Shown: positions 5,734 through 15,626, counted from the first letter of the stretch. The stretch is DNA of 64,000 bases from Synechococcus sp. HK05 (GCF_019104765.1 NZ_JAHRXJ010000004.1:310001-374000), one strand, 5' to 3'. The notes: a model not told the origin generated them from the sequence alone. A program made the numbers and translations.

Positions 5734-8028
5734 ATGAAATTCACGGTCGCCGACCTGATCGACCAGCTGCCCGCCCAGGAGCAGTGCAGCCTCAGCTCCC
5801 TGGAAAAGGCCCTGGGGCTCAGCAGCAATGCCGATCAGGCACAACTGCGCATTGCCCTCACCGCCTTGGTGCGCGTTGGCGTGCTCGAGGAAACCGACGC
5901 GGGCATCAGCCGCATCGACGATGAAGGCCTGATCGAAGCCCGCCTCCGCTGCAGCAGTAAAGGCTTCTGTTTCGCCCTGCGGGATGACGGCGGGGAGGAC
6001 ATCTACATCCGCGACAACCAGCTCAACCACGCCTGGAATGGCGACCGCGTCCTGGTGCGCATCACCCGCGAGGGGGGCCGGCGCCGCTCTCCTGAAGGAG
6101 GGGTGCAATGCATCCTCGAGCGGAGCACCACGAGCCTGCTGGCCCAGGTGGAACAGCAGAACGAACGCTTGCTGGCGGTGCCCCTCGACGATCGGCTGCT
6201 CGCCAGCATCGAACTGCCCGCCAGCGACAGCCAATACCTCACCCCGGCCGATGAAGCCGTGGTGGAGGTGAAGGTCGACCGGTACCCGGTGGGGCAATTG
6301 CCCTCCCAGGGTCACGTGGCCCGCAGCCTGCCGGTGAATGCCGGGCCGGAAGCCGATCTCGATCTGCTGATCACCAAACACGGGCTGCGCGAGCAAACGG
6401 CCGCACCGAAAGCCACGCTCAAGAGCCTCGAGGCCAAGGATCGCGACGACCTCACGGCCCTGCCCACCCTGCTGCTGCAGCCGTGGAGCAGCGCTGAAGC
6501 ACCGATCCTGCCGGCGGTGTCGCTGGAGAGCACCGAAAGCGGCCAGCGGCTGTGGGTGCATGCACCAGCGGTGGCAGAACGCCTGGGCTTCGCCAGCGCC
6601 CTCGACCTGCACCTGCGCGAGCAGGCGGAAGCCCTCTGCCTCGGCAGCACCTGGCTGCCGCTGCTTACCTCTGCACTCACCAAGGCAGCCACCTTCAAAC
6701 CCGGCAGCAGCGAAGCCGCACTGTCTGTCGTGCTCGAGCTCAACGCGGAAGGCCAGCTGGAGCATTACCGCTTCTGCCGCAGCACCATCAAGGTGGATGG
6801 CCTGGTGGATGCCAAGGCGCTGCAAGCCCTGGCCGAACGCAAACCCAAGGCCCGCACAACCCCGGCAGCCCTGAAAGCCCTTAAGGATCAGCTGCCGCTG
6901 CTGGAGGAGCTGATTGCCCTGGCCCAGCAGCTGCGTCAGCAGCGCCTGGCCAGCGGTTCGATCGATCTCGATTTAGCGATGCCCTCGATCGACGATCTGG
7001 GCGATCTGGCCATTCCCGAACCGGATGAGAGCCGCCAGGGCTGGTTGGTGCAGCTGGATCCAGCCACCGAACCCTCAGGCCTGCTGCGGGAGCTGGTGCT
7101 CCCCGCCCATCGGGCCCTTGGACGCCACCTGGCCGCTCTCGAGCTGCCGGCCATCTTCGCGGTGAATCCCGCTCCCGACGCCGAGGCCCTCAACGATGTG
7201 GCCAAGGCGGCCCTGGCCCTGGAAATCCCCCTGGAGCTCTCGGCCGATGGCAACGCCACCGCCCAGGAGCTGGCCCAGGCCTTTGCCGGCAGCGATCGCT
7301 GCCGCGTGCTGCAGCAACAGCTGCGCGAACCGCTCAAGCCGGTGACCTTCAGCACTGAGGCCGGTGCCAATGCCCTGGCGGGTGAAGCCGTGGCCCTGGC
7401 CCCCTGGTGCTGCCCTGGCCTGCACTACGCCGACCTCTGGAACCAGCACGTGCTCAGCCTGCTGCTGAGCGAAGGGAAAGACCGGCCCTCAGTGCGCCAC
7501 AAGACCCGCGTCGACATCGCCGGCGACAGCAGCCATGGCCTGATCGACTGGCCGCTGATGCCCCCCAGCCAGATCCAACCGCTGGAGGAGGGCCGCAGCA
7601 CAGCCCTGCTGCATCGCTTGAATGGCCGCTGCCGCTTCGCCGCTGACCTGCAGGCCGATGCCCTGGCCATGGCCCAGGCACGCCAGGCCGAACCGCTGGT
7701 GGGCCAAACACTCACCGGCGTGATCAGTGGCGTGCAGAGCTACGGCTTCTTCGTGGAAGTGCCCCCCTCTCAGGTGGAGGGCCTGGTGCATGTGAGCTCC
7801 CTGAAGGACGACTGGTACGAATACCGCTCGCGCCAGAACCGCCTGGTGGGCCGCAAGAACCGCCGCACCTACATGCTCGGCGACGCCGTGGAGGTGACCA
7901 TCCAGAAGGTGGATGTGTTGCGTCACCAGATCGATCTGGCGGTGGTGTTGCCCGAGGGCTACGAGGAATACGTGCCCGATGGCGATGGCGATCACGGCGC
8001 TGACAACGGCGACGCCGGCGAGGAGTGA
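5734..8028 (+). CDS. RNase II/R-like protein with degenerate catalytic site, S1 domain
   Basis: A 764-residue protein with the RNase R layout: an N-terminal winged-helix region (about 1-70), a cold-shock-like region (SSKGFCFALRDDGGEDIYI, about 72-150), an RNB domain (about 225-600) and a C-terminal S1 domain (about 655-745, GVISGVQSYGFFVEV). The RNB fold is recognisable from LWVHAPAVAERLGF, ALDLHLREQAEAL and GLHYADLWNQH. Where active enzymes have the aspartate cluster D..DA.DFDDA, this protein has LQPWSSAEAPILPAVS (from about residue 246). Where they have TSPIRRYADL it has CCPGLHYADL (about 559). The exonuclease activity is therefore probably lost; RNA binding may remain. The end is acidic. 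Confidence 0.88.
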   Translation: MKFTVADLIDQLPAQEQCSLSSLEKALGLSSNADQAQLRIALTALVRVGVLEETDAGISRIDDEGLIEARLRCSSKGFCFALRDDGGEDIYIRDNQLNHAWNGDRVLVRITREGGRRRSPEGGVQCILERSTTSLLAQVEQQNERLLAVPLDDRLLASIELPASDSQYLTPADEAVVEVKVDRYPVGQLPSQGHVARSLPVNAGPEADLDLLITKHGLREQTAAPKATLKSLEAKDRDDLTALPTLLLQPWSSAEAPILPAVSLESTESGQRLWVHAPAVAERLGFASALDLHLREQAEALCLGSTWLPLLTSALTKAATFKPGSSEAALSVVLELNAEGQLEHYRFCRSTIKVDGLVDAKALQALAERKPKARTTPAALKALKDQLPLLEELIALAQQLRQQRLASGSIDLDLAMPSIDDLGDLAIPEPDESRQGWLVQLDPATEPSGLLRELVLPAHRALGRHLAALELPAIFAVNPAPDAEALNDVAKAALALEIPLELSADGNATAQELAQAFAGSDRCRVLQQQLREPLKPVTFSTEAGANALAGEAVALAPWCCPGLHYADLWNQHVLSLLLSEGKDRPSVRHKTRVDIAGDSSHGLIDWPLMPPSQIQPLEEGRSTALLHRLNGRCRFAADLQADALAMAQARQAEPLVGQTLTGVISGVQSYGFFVEVPPSQVEGLVHVSSLKDDWYEYRSRQNRLVGRKNRRTYMLGDAVEVTIQKVDVLRHQIDLAVVLPEGYEEYVPDGDGDHGADNGDAGEE

Positions 8029-8032
8029 ACGC

Positions 8033-8662
8033 TTGAGCCAGCCTCAGGGGCATGATCCGGTTGTGCTGGCCGTCTCCGGTGCGAGCGCCCAGCCCCTGGC
8101 CGAGCGCGCCCTGCAGTTGTTGCTGCAGGCCGAGGAGCGCGTGGAGCTGGTGGTGAGTCGCGGCGCCATCGGGGTATGGCAAGCGGAGCTGGGCGTGCGG
8201 GTGCCCAGCGAGCCCGACGCCCAGGAGCGCTTCTGGCGGGAGCGCACCGGCTGCAAGAGCGGTTCCCTGCGCTGCCACCGCTGGAACGATCAGGCCACAG
8301 GCATCGCCAGCGGCAGCTACCGCACCCGCGGCATGGTGATCCTGCCCTGTTCGATGGGTGCGGTGGGCCGCATCGCGTCCGGTGTGGCCACCGATCTGCT
8401 CGAGCGCTGCGCCGATGTGCACCTCAAGGAAGGGCGCCCCCTGGTGATCTGCCCGCGGGAAACCCCCTGGAACCTGGTGCACCTGCGCAACCTCACGGCC
8501 TTGGCCGAGGCTGGTGCCCGCATCGCGCCCCCTGTTCCGGCCTGGTACCACCAGCCCACGAGCATCGAGGAGATGGTGGACTTTCTCGTGATCCGGGTGT
8601 TCGATTGCCTCGGCTATGACCTGGGCAACTTGCAGCGCTGGAGCGGCCCAATCCAGACCTGA
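8033..8662 (+). CDS. ubiX: Flavin prenyltransferase UbiX
   Basis: Makes prenylated FMN, the cofactor of UbiD-type decarboxylases, used in quinone synthesis. The 209-residue protein shows the UbiX flavoprotein pattern: VSGAS near the start, the ILPCSMGAVGRIASGVATDLLERCADVHLKEGR core, then RETPWNLVHLRNLTALAEAGARI and PAWYHQPTSIEEMVDFLVIRVFD. The start is taken as TTG 8033 because AGGAG lies 7 bases before it and the family begins just there; it follows the RNase R-like stop by 4 bases, so the two are probably co-transcribed. Confidence 0.92.
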   Translation: MSQPQGHDPVVLAVSGASAQPLAERALQLLLQAEERVELVVSRGAIGVWQAELGVRVPSEPDAQERFWRERTGCKSGSLRCHRWNDQATGIASGSYRTRGMVILPCSMGAVGRIASGVATDLLERCADVHLKEGRPLVICPRETPWNLVHLRNLTALAEAGARIAPPVPAWYHQPTSIEEMVDFLVIRVFDCLGYDLGNLQRWSGPIQT

Positions 8663-8674
8663 GCCCTGCCCCCC

Positions 8675-9205
8675 GTGCCTGTGCTGCAACGCCTGCTGCT
8701 GGTTCCACTGCTCTCGCCCCTGCTGGCGGTGCTGTTGGTGGCGGCCGTCAACCCCAGACCAGGGGTGAGCGTGCGGCTCCTCACCTGGAGCTCGCCCACC
8801 TGGCCCCTTGGCGGCTGGCTAGCCGCCGCTGCCGGTCTGGGGGCGGCCATGAGCGCTGGCGGCACGGCCCTCGCGCTGCAAGGTCAGGGTGCAGCTGTGG
8901 CCCCTCGACGCCAGGTGCGCCGCCGCAGCGATGAACAAGACGACGGGTGGGAGGAACCGCGCAGCGAATCATCCCGTTCCAACGGGACCGCCGCCGAATC
9001 CACGCAGCGACCCTTCGCCTGGGCAGGCCCGGCCCGCAGCGCCGGCGAGCCGGCTCCAACGGTGTCAGTTCCATTCCGGGTGATCCGCAAGGGATCGTCC
9101 CCGGCCGTCAGCACAACGCCCGCCACCAGCCCAGTACCGCCGCAGGCTTCAGCCAGCACAGACGACTACAGCGACTGGAACACGGCGGTCAGCGAGGACT
9201 GGTGA
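8675..9205 (+). CDS. Membrane-anchored hypothetical protein
   Basis: A 176-residue protein of unknown function, starting with GTG at 8675. Two hydrophobic stretches (about 7-24 and 47-68) flank a short loop containing VRLLTWSSPTWPLGGWL, a pattern like small LapA-type envelope proteins. The remaining C-terminal 100 residues are hydrophilic, low in complexity and rich in Ser, Pro, Arg and Ala, ending in DDYSDWNTAVSEDW. It sits 12 bases past ubiX on the same strand. The acidic, tryptophan-containing tail looks like a possible interaction peptide. Confidence 0.75.
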   Translation: MPVLQRLLLVPLLSPLLAVLLVAAVNPRPGVSVRLLTWSSPTWPLGGWLAAAAGLGAAMSAGGTALALQGQGAAVAPRRQVRRRSDEQDDGWEEPRSESSRSNGTAAESTQRPFAWAGPARSAGEPAPTVSVPFRVIRKGSSPAVSTTPATSPVPPQASASTDDYSDWNTAVSEDW

Positions 9206-9245
9206 TCCCTAAAGTTCGCCTGCGTCTTCCCCGAGGCCTGCAACG

Positions 9246-9653
9246 GTGACTGATTCCGCCAAGCCAGCCCCCGCCAAGCCGGCCAAACCCCCGGCACCGG
9301 AGGACAAGCCCTTCGCCGACTTTGTGCCCAACCTGTTGATCCCCGCCATTGCCAAGGAGATCGAGGCCTACGGCGGTCCCGCCTGTGAGCTGCGCTTTGA
9401 GCAAGGGGCGATGCCGGTGGTGGGCAGCTCCTGCTGGATGGTGGTGGGCGAACTGCCCCAGGGCCGCCGCTTCTGGCTGTGCTTCACCGATGAGGCGATC
9501 AGCTCCGCCAAAACCATTGCCGTGGCTGAAGCCGGCGCGGAGCCCAGCCTGCTGGAGTCGTTCCTGATCGACGAGAAAAAGATGACCCTGGCGCTGCTGG
9601 TGTCGCGCCTGGTGCAGCGCCTGAACGGCCAGAAGTGGCTGGGAGCCAACTAA
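9246..9653 (+). CDS. DUF2996-like cyanobacterial protein
   Basis: A 135-residue soluble protein starting with GTG at 9246. The N-terminal 25 residues are a Lys/Pro/Ala-rich spacer ([18 protein letters not shown]); the folded part begins [13 protein letters not shown] and includes [16 protein letters not shown] and a C-terminal helix ([20 protein letters not shown]). This arrangement matches, from memory, the cyanobacterial DUF2996 family of unknown function. It is immediately upstream of acsF on the same strand. Confidence 0.7.
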   Translation: MTDSAKPAPAKPAKPPAPEDKPFADFVPNLLIPAIAKEIEAYGGPACELRFEQGAMPVVGSSCWMVVGELPQGRRFWLCFTDEAISSAKTIAVAEAGAEPSLLESFLIDEKKMTLALLVSRLVQRLNGQKWLGAN

Positions 9654-9750
9654 AGAGCACAGTCGAAACACGGTTCCAGCTGGTGAAGCTGAGCCTCGGC
9701 ACCAGCACAGGTCCCCCTACGATGGAGCTTCCGTCCGTAGACCCATCCCG

Positions 9751-10845
9751 ATGGTGCCTCCAGCCGTTGCCACGCCCGATACCGCAACAGCCATCGGCAC
9801 ACCCGACGCGCCGGCCACCAAAGACCCGGTGAAGGACACGATCCTCACCCCGCGCTTCTACACCACGGATTTCGAGGCCATGGCGGCCATGGACCTCAGC
9901 CCCAACGAGGCTGAGCTGGAAGCCATCTGCGAAGAGTTCCGCAAGGACTACAACCGCCATCACTTCGTTCGCAACGAAGAATTTGAAGGGGCCGCCGACA
10001 AGCTCGATCCCGAGACCCGCCGCGTGTTCGTGGAGTTTCTCGAGCAGAGCTGCACCTCCGAGTTTTCCGGCTTCCTCCTCTACAAGGAGCTGAGCCGCCG
10101 CATCAAAGAGAAGAACCCGCTGCTGGCTGAGTGCTTTGCGCACATGGCCCGTGATGAGGCCCGCCACGCTGGCTTCCTCAACAAGGCGATGAGCGATTTC
10201 GGCCTGCAGCTCGATCTCGGCTTCCTCACCGCCAGCAAGGCCTACACCTACTTCAAGCCTGAATACATCTTCTACGCCACCTACCTGAGCGAGAAGATCG
10301 GCTATTGGCGCTACATCGCCATCTTCCGCCACCTCGAGAAGAACCCTGACAGCAAGATCTTCCCGATCTTCAACTTCTTCGAAAACTGGTGCCAGGACGA
10401 GAACCGCCATGGCGACTTCTTCGATGCCCTGATGAAGGCCCAGCCCAAGAGCGTCACCGGCCTGAAGGCACGCCTGTGGTGCCGCTTCTTCCTGCTGGCG
10501 GTGTTCGCCACCATGTATGTGCGCGACGTAGCCCGCAAGGAGTTCTATGAAGCCCTTGGCCTCGATGCCCGCGAGTACGACAAGTACGTGATCGCCAAAA
10601 CCAACGAAACCTCTGCCCGGGTCTTCCCGGTGGTGCTCAACGTGGATCACCCCAAGTTCTACGAGCGCCTCGAGCAACTGGTGCGCAACAACGCTCAGCT
10701 GGCCGCCGCCGACGAGAGCGGTGCGATTGCACCGCTGAAGCTGCTGCGCAAGCTGCCCTACTGGGTGGCGAACGCCGCTGAGATGGCCAAGCTCTTCCTG
10801 ATGAGCCCGATCCGCAGCGAGCAGTACCAGCCCGCCGTGCGCTGA
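9751..10845 (+). CDS. acsF: Mg-protoporphyrin IX monomethyl ester (oxidative) cyclase AcsF
   Basis: Aerobic cyclase that forms the isocyclic E ring of chlorophyll to give divinyl protochlorophyllide. The 364-residue protein has the two ExxH diiron motifs: DEARH (E136, H139) and DENRH (E217, H220), inside a helical ferritin-like core ([41 protein letters not shown]). The alanine/threonine-rich 30-residue N-terminus is typical. Start ATG 9751. A CCTACGATGG element at 9716-9725 may be the -10 region. A strong terminator follows, so the gene is probably the end of its transcription unit. Confidence 0.97.
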   Translation: MVPPAVATPDTATAIGTPDAPATKDPVKDTILTPRFYTTDFEAMAAMDLSPNEAELEAICEEFRKDYNRHHFVRNEEFEGAADKLDPETRRVFVEFLEQSCTSEFSGFLLYKELSRRIKEKNPLLAECFAHMARDEARHAGFLNKAMSDFGLQLDLGFLTASKAYTYFKPEYIFYATYLSEKIGYWRYIAIFRHLEKNPDSKIFPIFNFFENWCQDENRHGDFFDALMKAQPKSVTGLKARLWCRFFLLAVFATMYVRDVARKEFYEALGLDAREYDKYVIAKTNETSARVFPVVLNVDHPKFYERLEQLVRNNAQLAAADESGAIAPLKLLRKLPYWVANAAEMAKLFLMSPIRSEQYQPAVR

Positions 10846-10873
10846 TCGCCTCAGCAGCACCTCTGCCTCGAGA

Positions 10874-10903
10874 GGCCTCAGCCCCTGCGGCTGGGGCCTT
10901 TTT
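10874..10903 (+). terminator. Intrinsic terminator after acsF
   Basis: A 10-bp stem (GGCCTCAGCC with GGCTGGGGCC, one G-U pair), a 5-base loop and five T residues, 29 bases past the acsF stop. It separates acsF from the tldD operon. Confidence 0.9.
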
Positions 10904-10961
10904 GCTAGGAAATCAACAGCTTCAAGCCCGGTAGGGCTCCACCCTCACCACCCGCGCCCGC

Positions 10962-12389
10962 GTGATCGCCACAGCACCGCCCACCACTGGCGTCCTCGAC
11001 AGCCACTGGAGTCCAGCTCTTGAGGATCTCCTGGCCTGCGGCCGCTCCGCCGGTGCCGATCTGGTGGAGGTGTTCCTCGAGCGCACCGACCACCTGGGCG
11101 TGCTGGCCGAGCAAGACACGATCACCAGCGTGACCCCCGCCTTCGGCATGGGCGCTGGGATCCGGGTGTTCCTGGGCCATCGCGACGGCTTCGTGAGCAC
11201 CAACGACCTCAGCCCCGCCGGCTTGCGTCGGGCTCTCGAACAGGCGCTCGGCATGCTCGGCCTGGCCCCGAGCAGCAATGGCCGCAGCGGCTTTGAAGGG
11301 CTGCCTGGCCTGCGCGATTTCGGCGCCAGCAAAGGCGACTGGCTGCAGCGGTGCCCCCAGATCCAGGAGGCCACGGCGCGGCTCCTGGAGGGCACCGATC
11401 AGCTGCAACGCCAAGGCAAGCACTTGCAGGCCCGCCGCGGCAGCTACGCCCGCGACTGGCAGGAAGTGCTGATCGCAGCCAGCGATGGCACCTTCGGCCG
11501 CGACATCCGCCTGCACCAATCGGTGGGGCTGAATGTGCTCGCCGCTGATGGGGAACACCGTGCGGGCGTAGGCCGCCGCTACGGCACCTCGGACCAACCC
11601 GATGATCTGCGCCGCTGGGATGCCACCGCCTCCGCCGCTGAGGTGTGCGGCAGCGCCGGCACGATGCTCTACGCCGACTACGTGGAAGCCGGCCAGATGC
11701 CGGCGGTGCTCGCCAACCGCTTCGGCGGTGTGATCTTCCACGAGGCCTGCGGCCACCTGCTGGAAACCACCCAGGTGGAGCGCGGCACCACCCCCTTCGC
11801 CGAGCGGGTGGGTGAGGTGATTGCCCACGAGGCCGTGACCGCCATCGATGAAGGCCTCACCGGCGGGGCCTTTGGCTCCCTGTCCATGGACGACGAGGGC
11901 ATGGAAGCCCAGCGCACCGTGTTGATTCAAAACGGCGTGCTGCAGCGCTTCATCAGCGACCGCGCCGGCGAACTTCGCACCGGCCATGCCCGCACAGGAA
12001 GCGGCCGCCGCCAGAGCCACACCTTTGCGGCCGCCAGTCGCATGCGCAACACCTACATCGATGCAGGCCCCCACACGCCCGAGCAGCTGATCGCATCAGT
12101 GGATCAGGGGCTGTACTGCAAATCCATGGGCGGCGGCAGCGTCGGCCCCACCGGTCAGTTCAACTTCGCCGTGGAGGAGGGCTACCTGATCGAGAACGGT
12201 CAGCTCACCAAGCCGGTGAAGGGCGCCACCCTCATCGGCGAAGCCAAGGAGGTGATGCCGCGCATCTCGATGTGCGCCAACGACCTCGAGCTGGCCGCTG
12301 GCTTCTGCGGCTCAGTGAGCGGCAGCATTTTTGTCACCGTGGGCCAACCCCACATCAAGGTGGATTCGATCACCGTGGGAGGCCGTTGA
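10962..12389 (+). CDS. tldD: Metalloprotease TldD
   Basis: Catalytic subunit of the TldD-TldE heterodimeric metalloprotease, which degrades unfolded peptides and trims some modified peptides. The 475-residue protein has the zinc motif HEACGH (H260, E261, H265), followed by the [18 protein letters not shown] block and the C-terminal glycine-rich end with [17 protein letters not shown]. The start is GTG at 10962 ([10 protein letters not shown]), the only in-frame start giving the normal length. tldE begins 2 bases after its stop. Confidence 0.94.
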   Translation: MIATAPPTTGVLDSHWSPALEDLLACGRSAGADLVEVFLERTDHLGVLAEQDTITSVTPAFGMGAGIRVFLGHRDGFVSTNDLSPAGLRRALEQALGMLGLAPSSNGRSGFEGLPGLRDFGASKGDWLQRCPQIQEATARLLEGTDQLQRQGKHLQARRGSYARDWQEVLIAASDGTFGRDIRLHQSVGLNVLAADGEHRAGVGRRYGTSDQPDDLRRWDATASAAEVCGSAGTMLYADYVEAGQMPAVLANRFGGVIFHEACGHLLETTQVERGTTPFAERVGEVIAHEAVTAIDEGLTGGAFGSLSMDDEGMEAQRTVLIQNGVLQRFISDRAGELRTGHARTGSGRRQSHTFAAASRMRNTYIDAGPHTPEQLIASVDQGLYCKSMGGGSVGPTGQFNFAVEEGYLIENGQLTKPVKGATLIGEAKEVMPRISMCANDLELAAGFCGSVSGSIFVTVGQPHIKVDSITVGGR

Positions 12390-12391
12390 GC

Positions 12392-13780
12392 ATGAGCACC
12401 ACCAACAGCACTGGCGCCGCCACTGGCCTCAACGCCGAACAACTGCGCAGCAGCCTGGCCAGCATCGCCGCCGCCAATGGCATCCGCCGCTGGGATCTCG
12501 GCGCCGCCTGCTCCACCGACATCTCCGTACAGGTGGATCGCGGCGAACCCAAACAGATGAAGGGCGCCCAGCGCAGCTCCATCACCGTGCGCGTGTGGAA
12601 CGACGCCGGCCTGGTGGGCGTGACCAGCACCTCCGATCTCAGTGAAGCCGGCCTGGAGCGGGCCCTCACCGGCGCCAAGGAAGCCAGCGCCTTCGGCAAC
12701 GCCGACGACATCCCCGCCTTCTCGCCCCTGGCCACCGCGCCGCTCGCAAGCCTCGATCAACCGATCCATGCCCCAAAGGGCATCCTGAGCCTGCTCGACA
12801 CGCTCAAAGGAGCTGAGCAGGAACTGCTGGCGCGCCACGACGCCATTGCCACCGTTCCCTACAACGGCCTGGCTGAGCGCAGCAGCGAGCGGATCTATCT
12901 CAACAGCGACGGCGCCTGCCGCCAGCAACAGCTCAGCACCGCCAGCCTCTACCTCTACGCCCGCGCCGAGGAAGCCGGCCGCAAACCACGCAGCGCCGGA
13001 GCCGTGCGCCTGGCCTACGGCTCCGCCGACCTCGATGTGGCCGGTTGCATCAACGAGGCGGCCGAGCGCACGATCAGCCACCTCAACTACGCCCCGATCG
13101 AAACCGGCCGCTACACCTGCGTGTTCAGCCCCGAGGCGTTCCTCGATCTGATTGGCGCCTTCAGCGGCCTGTTCAATGCCCGCGCCGTGCTCGATGGGGT
13201 GAGCCTCAGCAACCGCGACTCCATCGGCGAAACCCTCGCGGTTCCCTTCCTCGACATCCACGACAACGGCCTGCACCCCGGCAACATCGGCGCCTCGGCG
13301 TTCGATGGCGAAGGCACTCCCACCAAGCGTCTGGCGCTGCTGGAGGGCGGCGTGCTCCGCAACTTCCTCCACTCCGAAGCCACAGCTCGCGCCTTTGGCG
13401 TAAGCCCCACCGGCCACGCCGGCATGGGCGCCAAGGTGTCGGTGGGTCCGGACTGGTTTGAAGTGAGCGCTACCCCCGGCAGCGGCGGTGGCCAATCAGG
13501 CCTGGATCGTTTCAAGGCCGGCGAGCCGATTGTGTGGATCGATTCGCTTTCAGCGCTGCATGCCGGTGTGAAGGCCAGCCAGGGCTCGTTCTCATTGCCC
13601 TTCGATGGTTGGTTGATCCAGGGCGGTGAACCCCGCTCGATCGAGGCCGCCACCGTGGCGGGCGACATCCGCCAGGTGCTCAAAGCGATCGTGGGCTTTG
13701 AGGGCGAGGCCAAGATCACCCCCGATGGGCTCTGCCCGATGGTGTGGGTGGAGGGCCTGTCGATCACCGGCGAGGCCTGA
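12392..13780 (+). CDS. tldE: TldE/PmbA, non-catalytic partner of TldD
   Basis: A 462-residue paralogue of TldD that lacks the HExxxH zinc motif, as expected of TldE. It retains the family core: RLAYGSADLDVAGCINEAAERT, YTCVFSPEAFLDLIGAFSGLFNA, and the C-terminal GLCPMVWVEGLSITGE. The protein forms the chamber wall with TldD. Start ATG 12392 lies 2 bases after the tldD stop; the open frame upstream lies within tldD. fmt follows 7 bases later, making a tldD-tldE-fmt operon. Confidence 0.93.
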   Translation: MSTTNSTGAATGLNAEQLRSSLASIAAANGIRRWDLGAACSTDISVQVDRGEPKQMKGAQRSSITVRVWNDAGLVGVTSTSDLSEAGLERALTGAKEASAFGNADDIPAFSPLATAPLASLDQPIHAPKGILSLLDTLKGAEQELLARHDAIATVPYNGLAERSSERIYLNSDGACRQQQLSTASLYLYARAEEAGRKPRSAGAVRLAYGSADLDVAGCINEAAERTISHLNYAPIETGRYTCVFSPEAFLDLIGAFSGLFNARAVLDGVSLSNRDSIGETLAVPFLDIHDNGLHPGNIGASAFDGEGTPTKRLALLEGGVLRNFLHSEATARAFGVSPTGHAGMGAKVSVGPDWFEVSATPGSGGGQSGLDRFKAGEPIVWIDSLSALHAGVKASQGSFSLPFDGWLIQGGEPRSIEAATVAGDIRQVLKAIVGFEGEAKITPDGLCPMVWVEGLSITGEA

Positions 13781-13787
13781 GTCCACT

Positions 13788-14837
13788 GTGAAGGTCCTGT
13801 TCTGGGGCACCCCGGCCTACGCCGTGGCCAGCCTGGATGCCCTGGTGGCCGCGGGCCATCAGCTGGTGGGGGTGGTGAGCCAACCCGACCGGCGCCGCGG
13901 CCGCGGCAAAGCACTGATGCCGTCGCCAGTGAAGGCTCGGGCGCTTGAGCTGGGAATTCCCGTGTTCACACCCGAGCGGATCCGGCGTGAACCCGAATGC
14001 CAACAGCAACTCGCCGATCTCGGGGCGGACATCTACGTGGTGGTGGCCTTCGGCCAGATCCTGCCCCCGGAGATCCTGCAGCAGCCGCCCCTGGGCTGCT
14101 GGAACGGCCATGGATCCCTGTTGCCCCGTTGGCGTGGCGCCGGCCCAATCCAATGGAGCCTGATCGAAGGCGACAGCACCACCGGCGTGGGCGTGATGGC
14201 CATGGAAGAGGGGCTCGACACCGGGCCGGTGCTGCTTGAGCGGGCCATCCGGATCGGCCTGCGCGAGAACGCCCATCAGCTCGCTGAACGGCTCGCAGCG
14301 CTCACCGGCACCTTGCTGGTGGAAGCGCTGCCGCTGATTGAGGCGGCCGGCCCAGGCCCTGAACCCGAGCGGCTCCACAAGCTCGGAGTGCGGCTGCAGA
14401 GCGACGAGGGCATGACCTACGCGCGCATGCTCACCAAGGAGGATGCCCAGATCGATTGGCATCAATCGGCCTTGCAGATTCACCGCAAGGTGATGGGGCT
14501 CTATCCCGGCGCCACCAGCAGCTGGCAAGGCAAGCGGCTGAAAGTGCTAGCCACCGAGCCCCTGGTGAAGCGCCTGGCGGCTGAGCTGAGCCCGGAAGCT
14601 GCCGAGCTCGCGGCACGTTGGGGGCTGCCCCCCGATGGCAACGCTGCTGCAGGTGCCGTGGAACCCGGCACGGTGTTGGACGTGGTGGCGGGCGTGGGCT
14701 TGGTGGTGGCCAGCAGCGGCTGCCCGCTGCTGCTGCGGGAAGCCCAGCTGGAGGGCAAGGCGGCCGCCAGCGGCACCCAGCTGCTGCAACAGCTGCAGGC
14801 CAGACCTGGCGATCAGCTTGGGGATGCCGCGGCCTGA
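13788..14837 (+). CDS. fmt: Methionyl-tRNA formyltransferase
   Basis: Formylates Met-tRNAfMet using 10-formyltetrahydrofolate, for translation initiation. The 349-residue protein starts with GTG (MKVLFWGTPAYAVASL) and carries the folate-site block NGHGSLLPRWRGAGPI, the catalytic region MEEGLDTGPVLL and a C-terminal tRNA-binding domain (HRKVMGLYPGA onward, PGTVLDV). The catalytic Asn, His and Asp (NGH, GLDTG) are all present. It ends 6 bases from the convergent J-protein gene. Confidence 0.95.
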   Translation: MKVLFWGTPAYAVASLDALVAAGHQLVGVVSQPDRRRGRGKALMPSPVKARALELGIPVFTPERIRREPECQQQLADLGADIYVVVAFGQILPPEILQQPPLGCWNGHGSLLPRWRGAGPIQWSLIEGDSTTGVGVMAMEEGLDTGPVLLERAIRIGLRENAHQLAERLAALTGTLLVEALPLIEAAGPGPEPERLHKLGVRLQSDEGMTYARMLTKEDAQIDWHQSALQIHRKVMGLYPGATSSWQGKRLKVLATEPLVKRLAAELSPEAAELAARWGLPPDGNAAAGAVEPGTVLDVVAGVGLVVASSGCPLLLREAQLEGKAAASGTQLLQQLQARPGDQLGDAAA

Positions 14838-14843
14838 TCCGGC

Positions 14844-15626
14844 TCAGGCCATCAGCAGTTGATAGGCGTCGTTGACGCGGCGGAATGCGTCGGCCTCTCC
14901 GCCCATGTCGGGATGGTGCTGCTTCACCAAACGGCGATGGGCTTTCTTGATCGCCTCGCGCGAGGCACCCCAGGCCAGCCCCAGCTGCCGGTACGCCGCT
15001 GCCCGGCGCGGATCGCTGCCGGGGGGCGGCCCAGGGGTGTCCTCGTTCGCACTGTGTTCCTGGCGAGAACCAGCGCCGGCACCGCGTGAGCGGCTTCGCT
15101 GCTCCAGCCGCTGGCACTGCTGGCGTAGCTCGGCCACCACGCGGCGTGGCTCATCCGCCAACCATTCCCGGGCGCTGACGCCATACACGGCAAAGGCCGC
15201 CCGCAGCGCCTGCTGCTGCTTGCTGTTGAGGCCATGCAGGGCCTGTTCCAGATCACGCCCCAGCCCAGGTGCCAAACGATCGAGCCGCTGCTCGAGGCTC
15301 AGCTGCGGCAGAAAGCTGGAGCGATTCAGGTGGGCAATCAGGCCCGTCAGCCCATGGCCTTCATCCCCGGCCCGCAGCTGCGTCCAGCCCGGTTGCTGCG
15401 TGAGCTGGCGGGCCCAGTGCAACGCCTCAGAGTGACTCAGCCACTGGGGTTTGGCGGTGGCGGCACGCGGTTCACGCTCCAGCCGCTCATAGCGATCGAG
15501 CAAGCGGCGTAGGCGCAGCACCTCCTGCTTGAGCGCTGCGTTCTCCTCAAGCAGGGCATCGAGATTGCCGGTGATCGGCCGGGACGAGCGCCCGCCAGAC
15601 GGCCAATCCCGTGGATCAAACCCCAT
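14844..15626 (-). CDS. J-domain protein with C-terminal J-domain
   Basis: A 260-residue DnaJ-like co-chaperone. The N-terminus has a leucine-rich coiled coil (LDALLEENAALKQEVLRLRRLLDRYERLE, about 22-52). The middle (about 60-175) is an unassigned helical region. The J-domain lies at the very end (about 205-260): AYRQLGLAWGASREAIKKAHRRLVKQHHPDMGG with the HPD motif that stimulates Hsp70 ATPase. A C-terminal J-domain without zinc fingers marks a specialised type III J-protein, probably guiding DnaK to particular clients. Transcribed just after the DEAD-box helicase (19 bases apart). Confidence 0.85.
   Translation of the reverse strand: MGFDPRDWPSGGRSSRPITGNLDALLEENAALKQEVLRLRRLLDRYERLEREPRAATAKPQWLSHSEALHWARQLTQQPGWTQLRAGDEGHGLTGLIAHLNRSSFLPQLSLEQRLDRLAPGLGRDLEQALHGLNSKQQQALRAAFAVYGVSAREWLADEPRRVVAELRQQCQRLEQRSRSRGAGAGSRQEHSANEDTPGPPPGSDPRRAAAYRQLGLAWGASREAIKKAHRRLVKQHHPDMGGEADAFRRVNDAYQLLMA

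Noticed and set aside
12392-13780. TldD-TldE as part of a modified-peptide pathway with the Nif11 gene
   Set aside because: The Nif11-like gene is about 46 kb away and lacks a core peptide; TldD/TldE are general housekeeping proteases in cyanobacteria.
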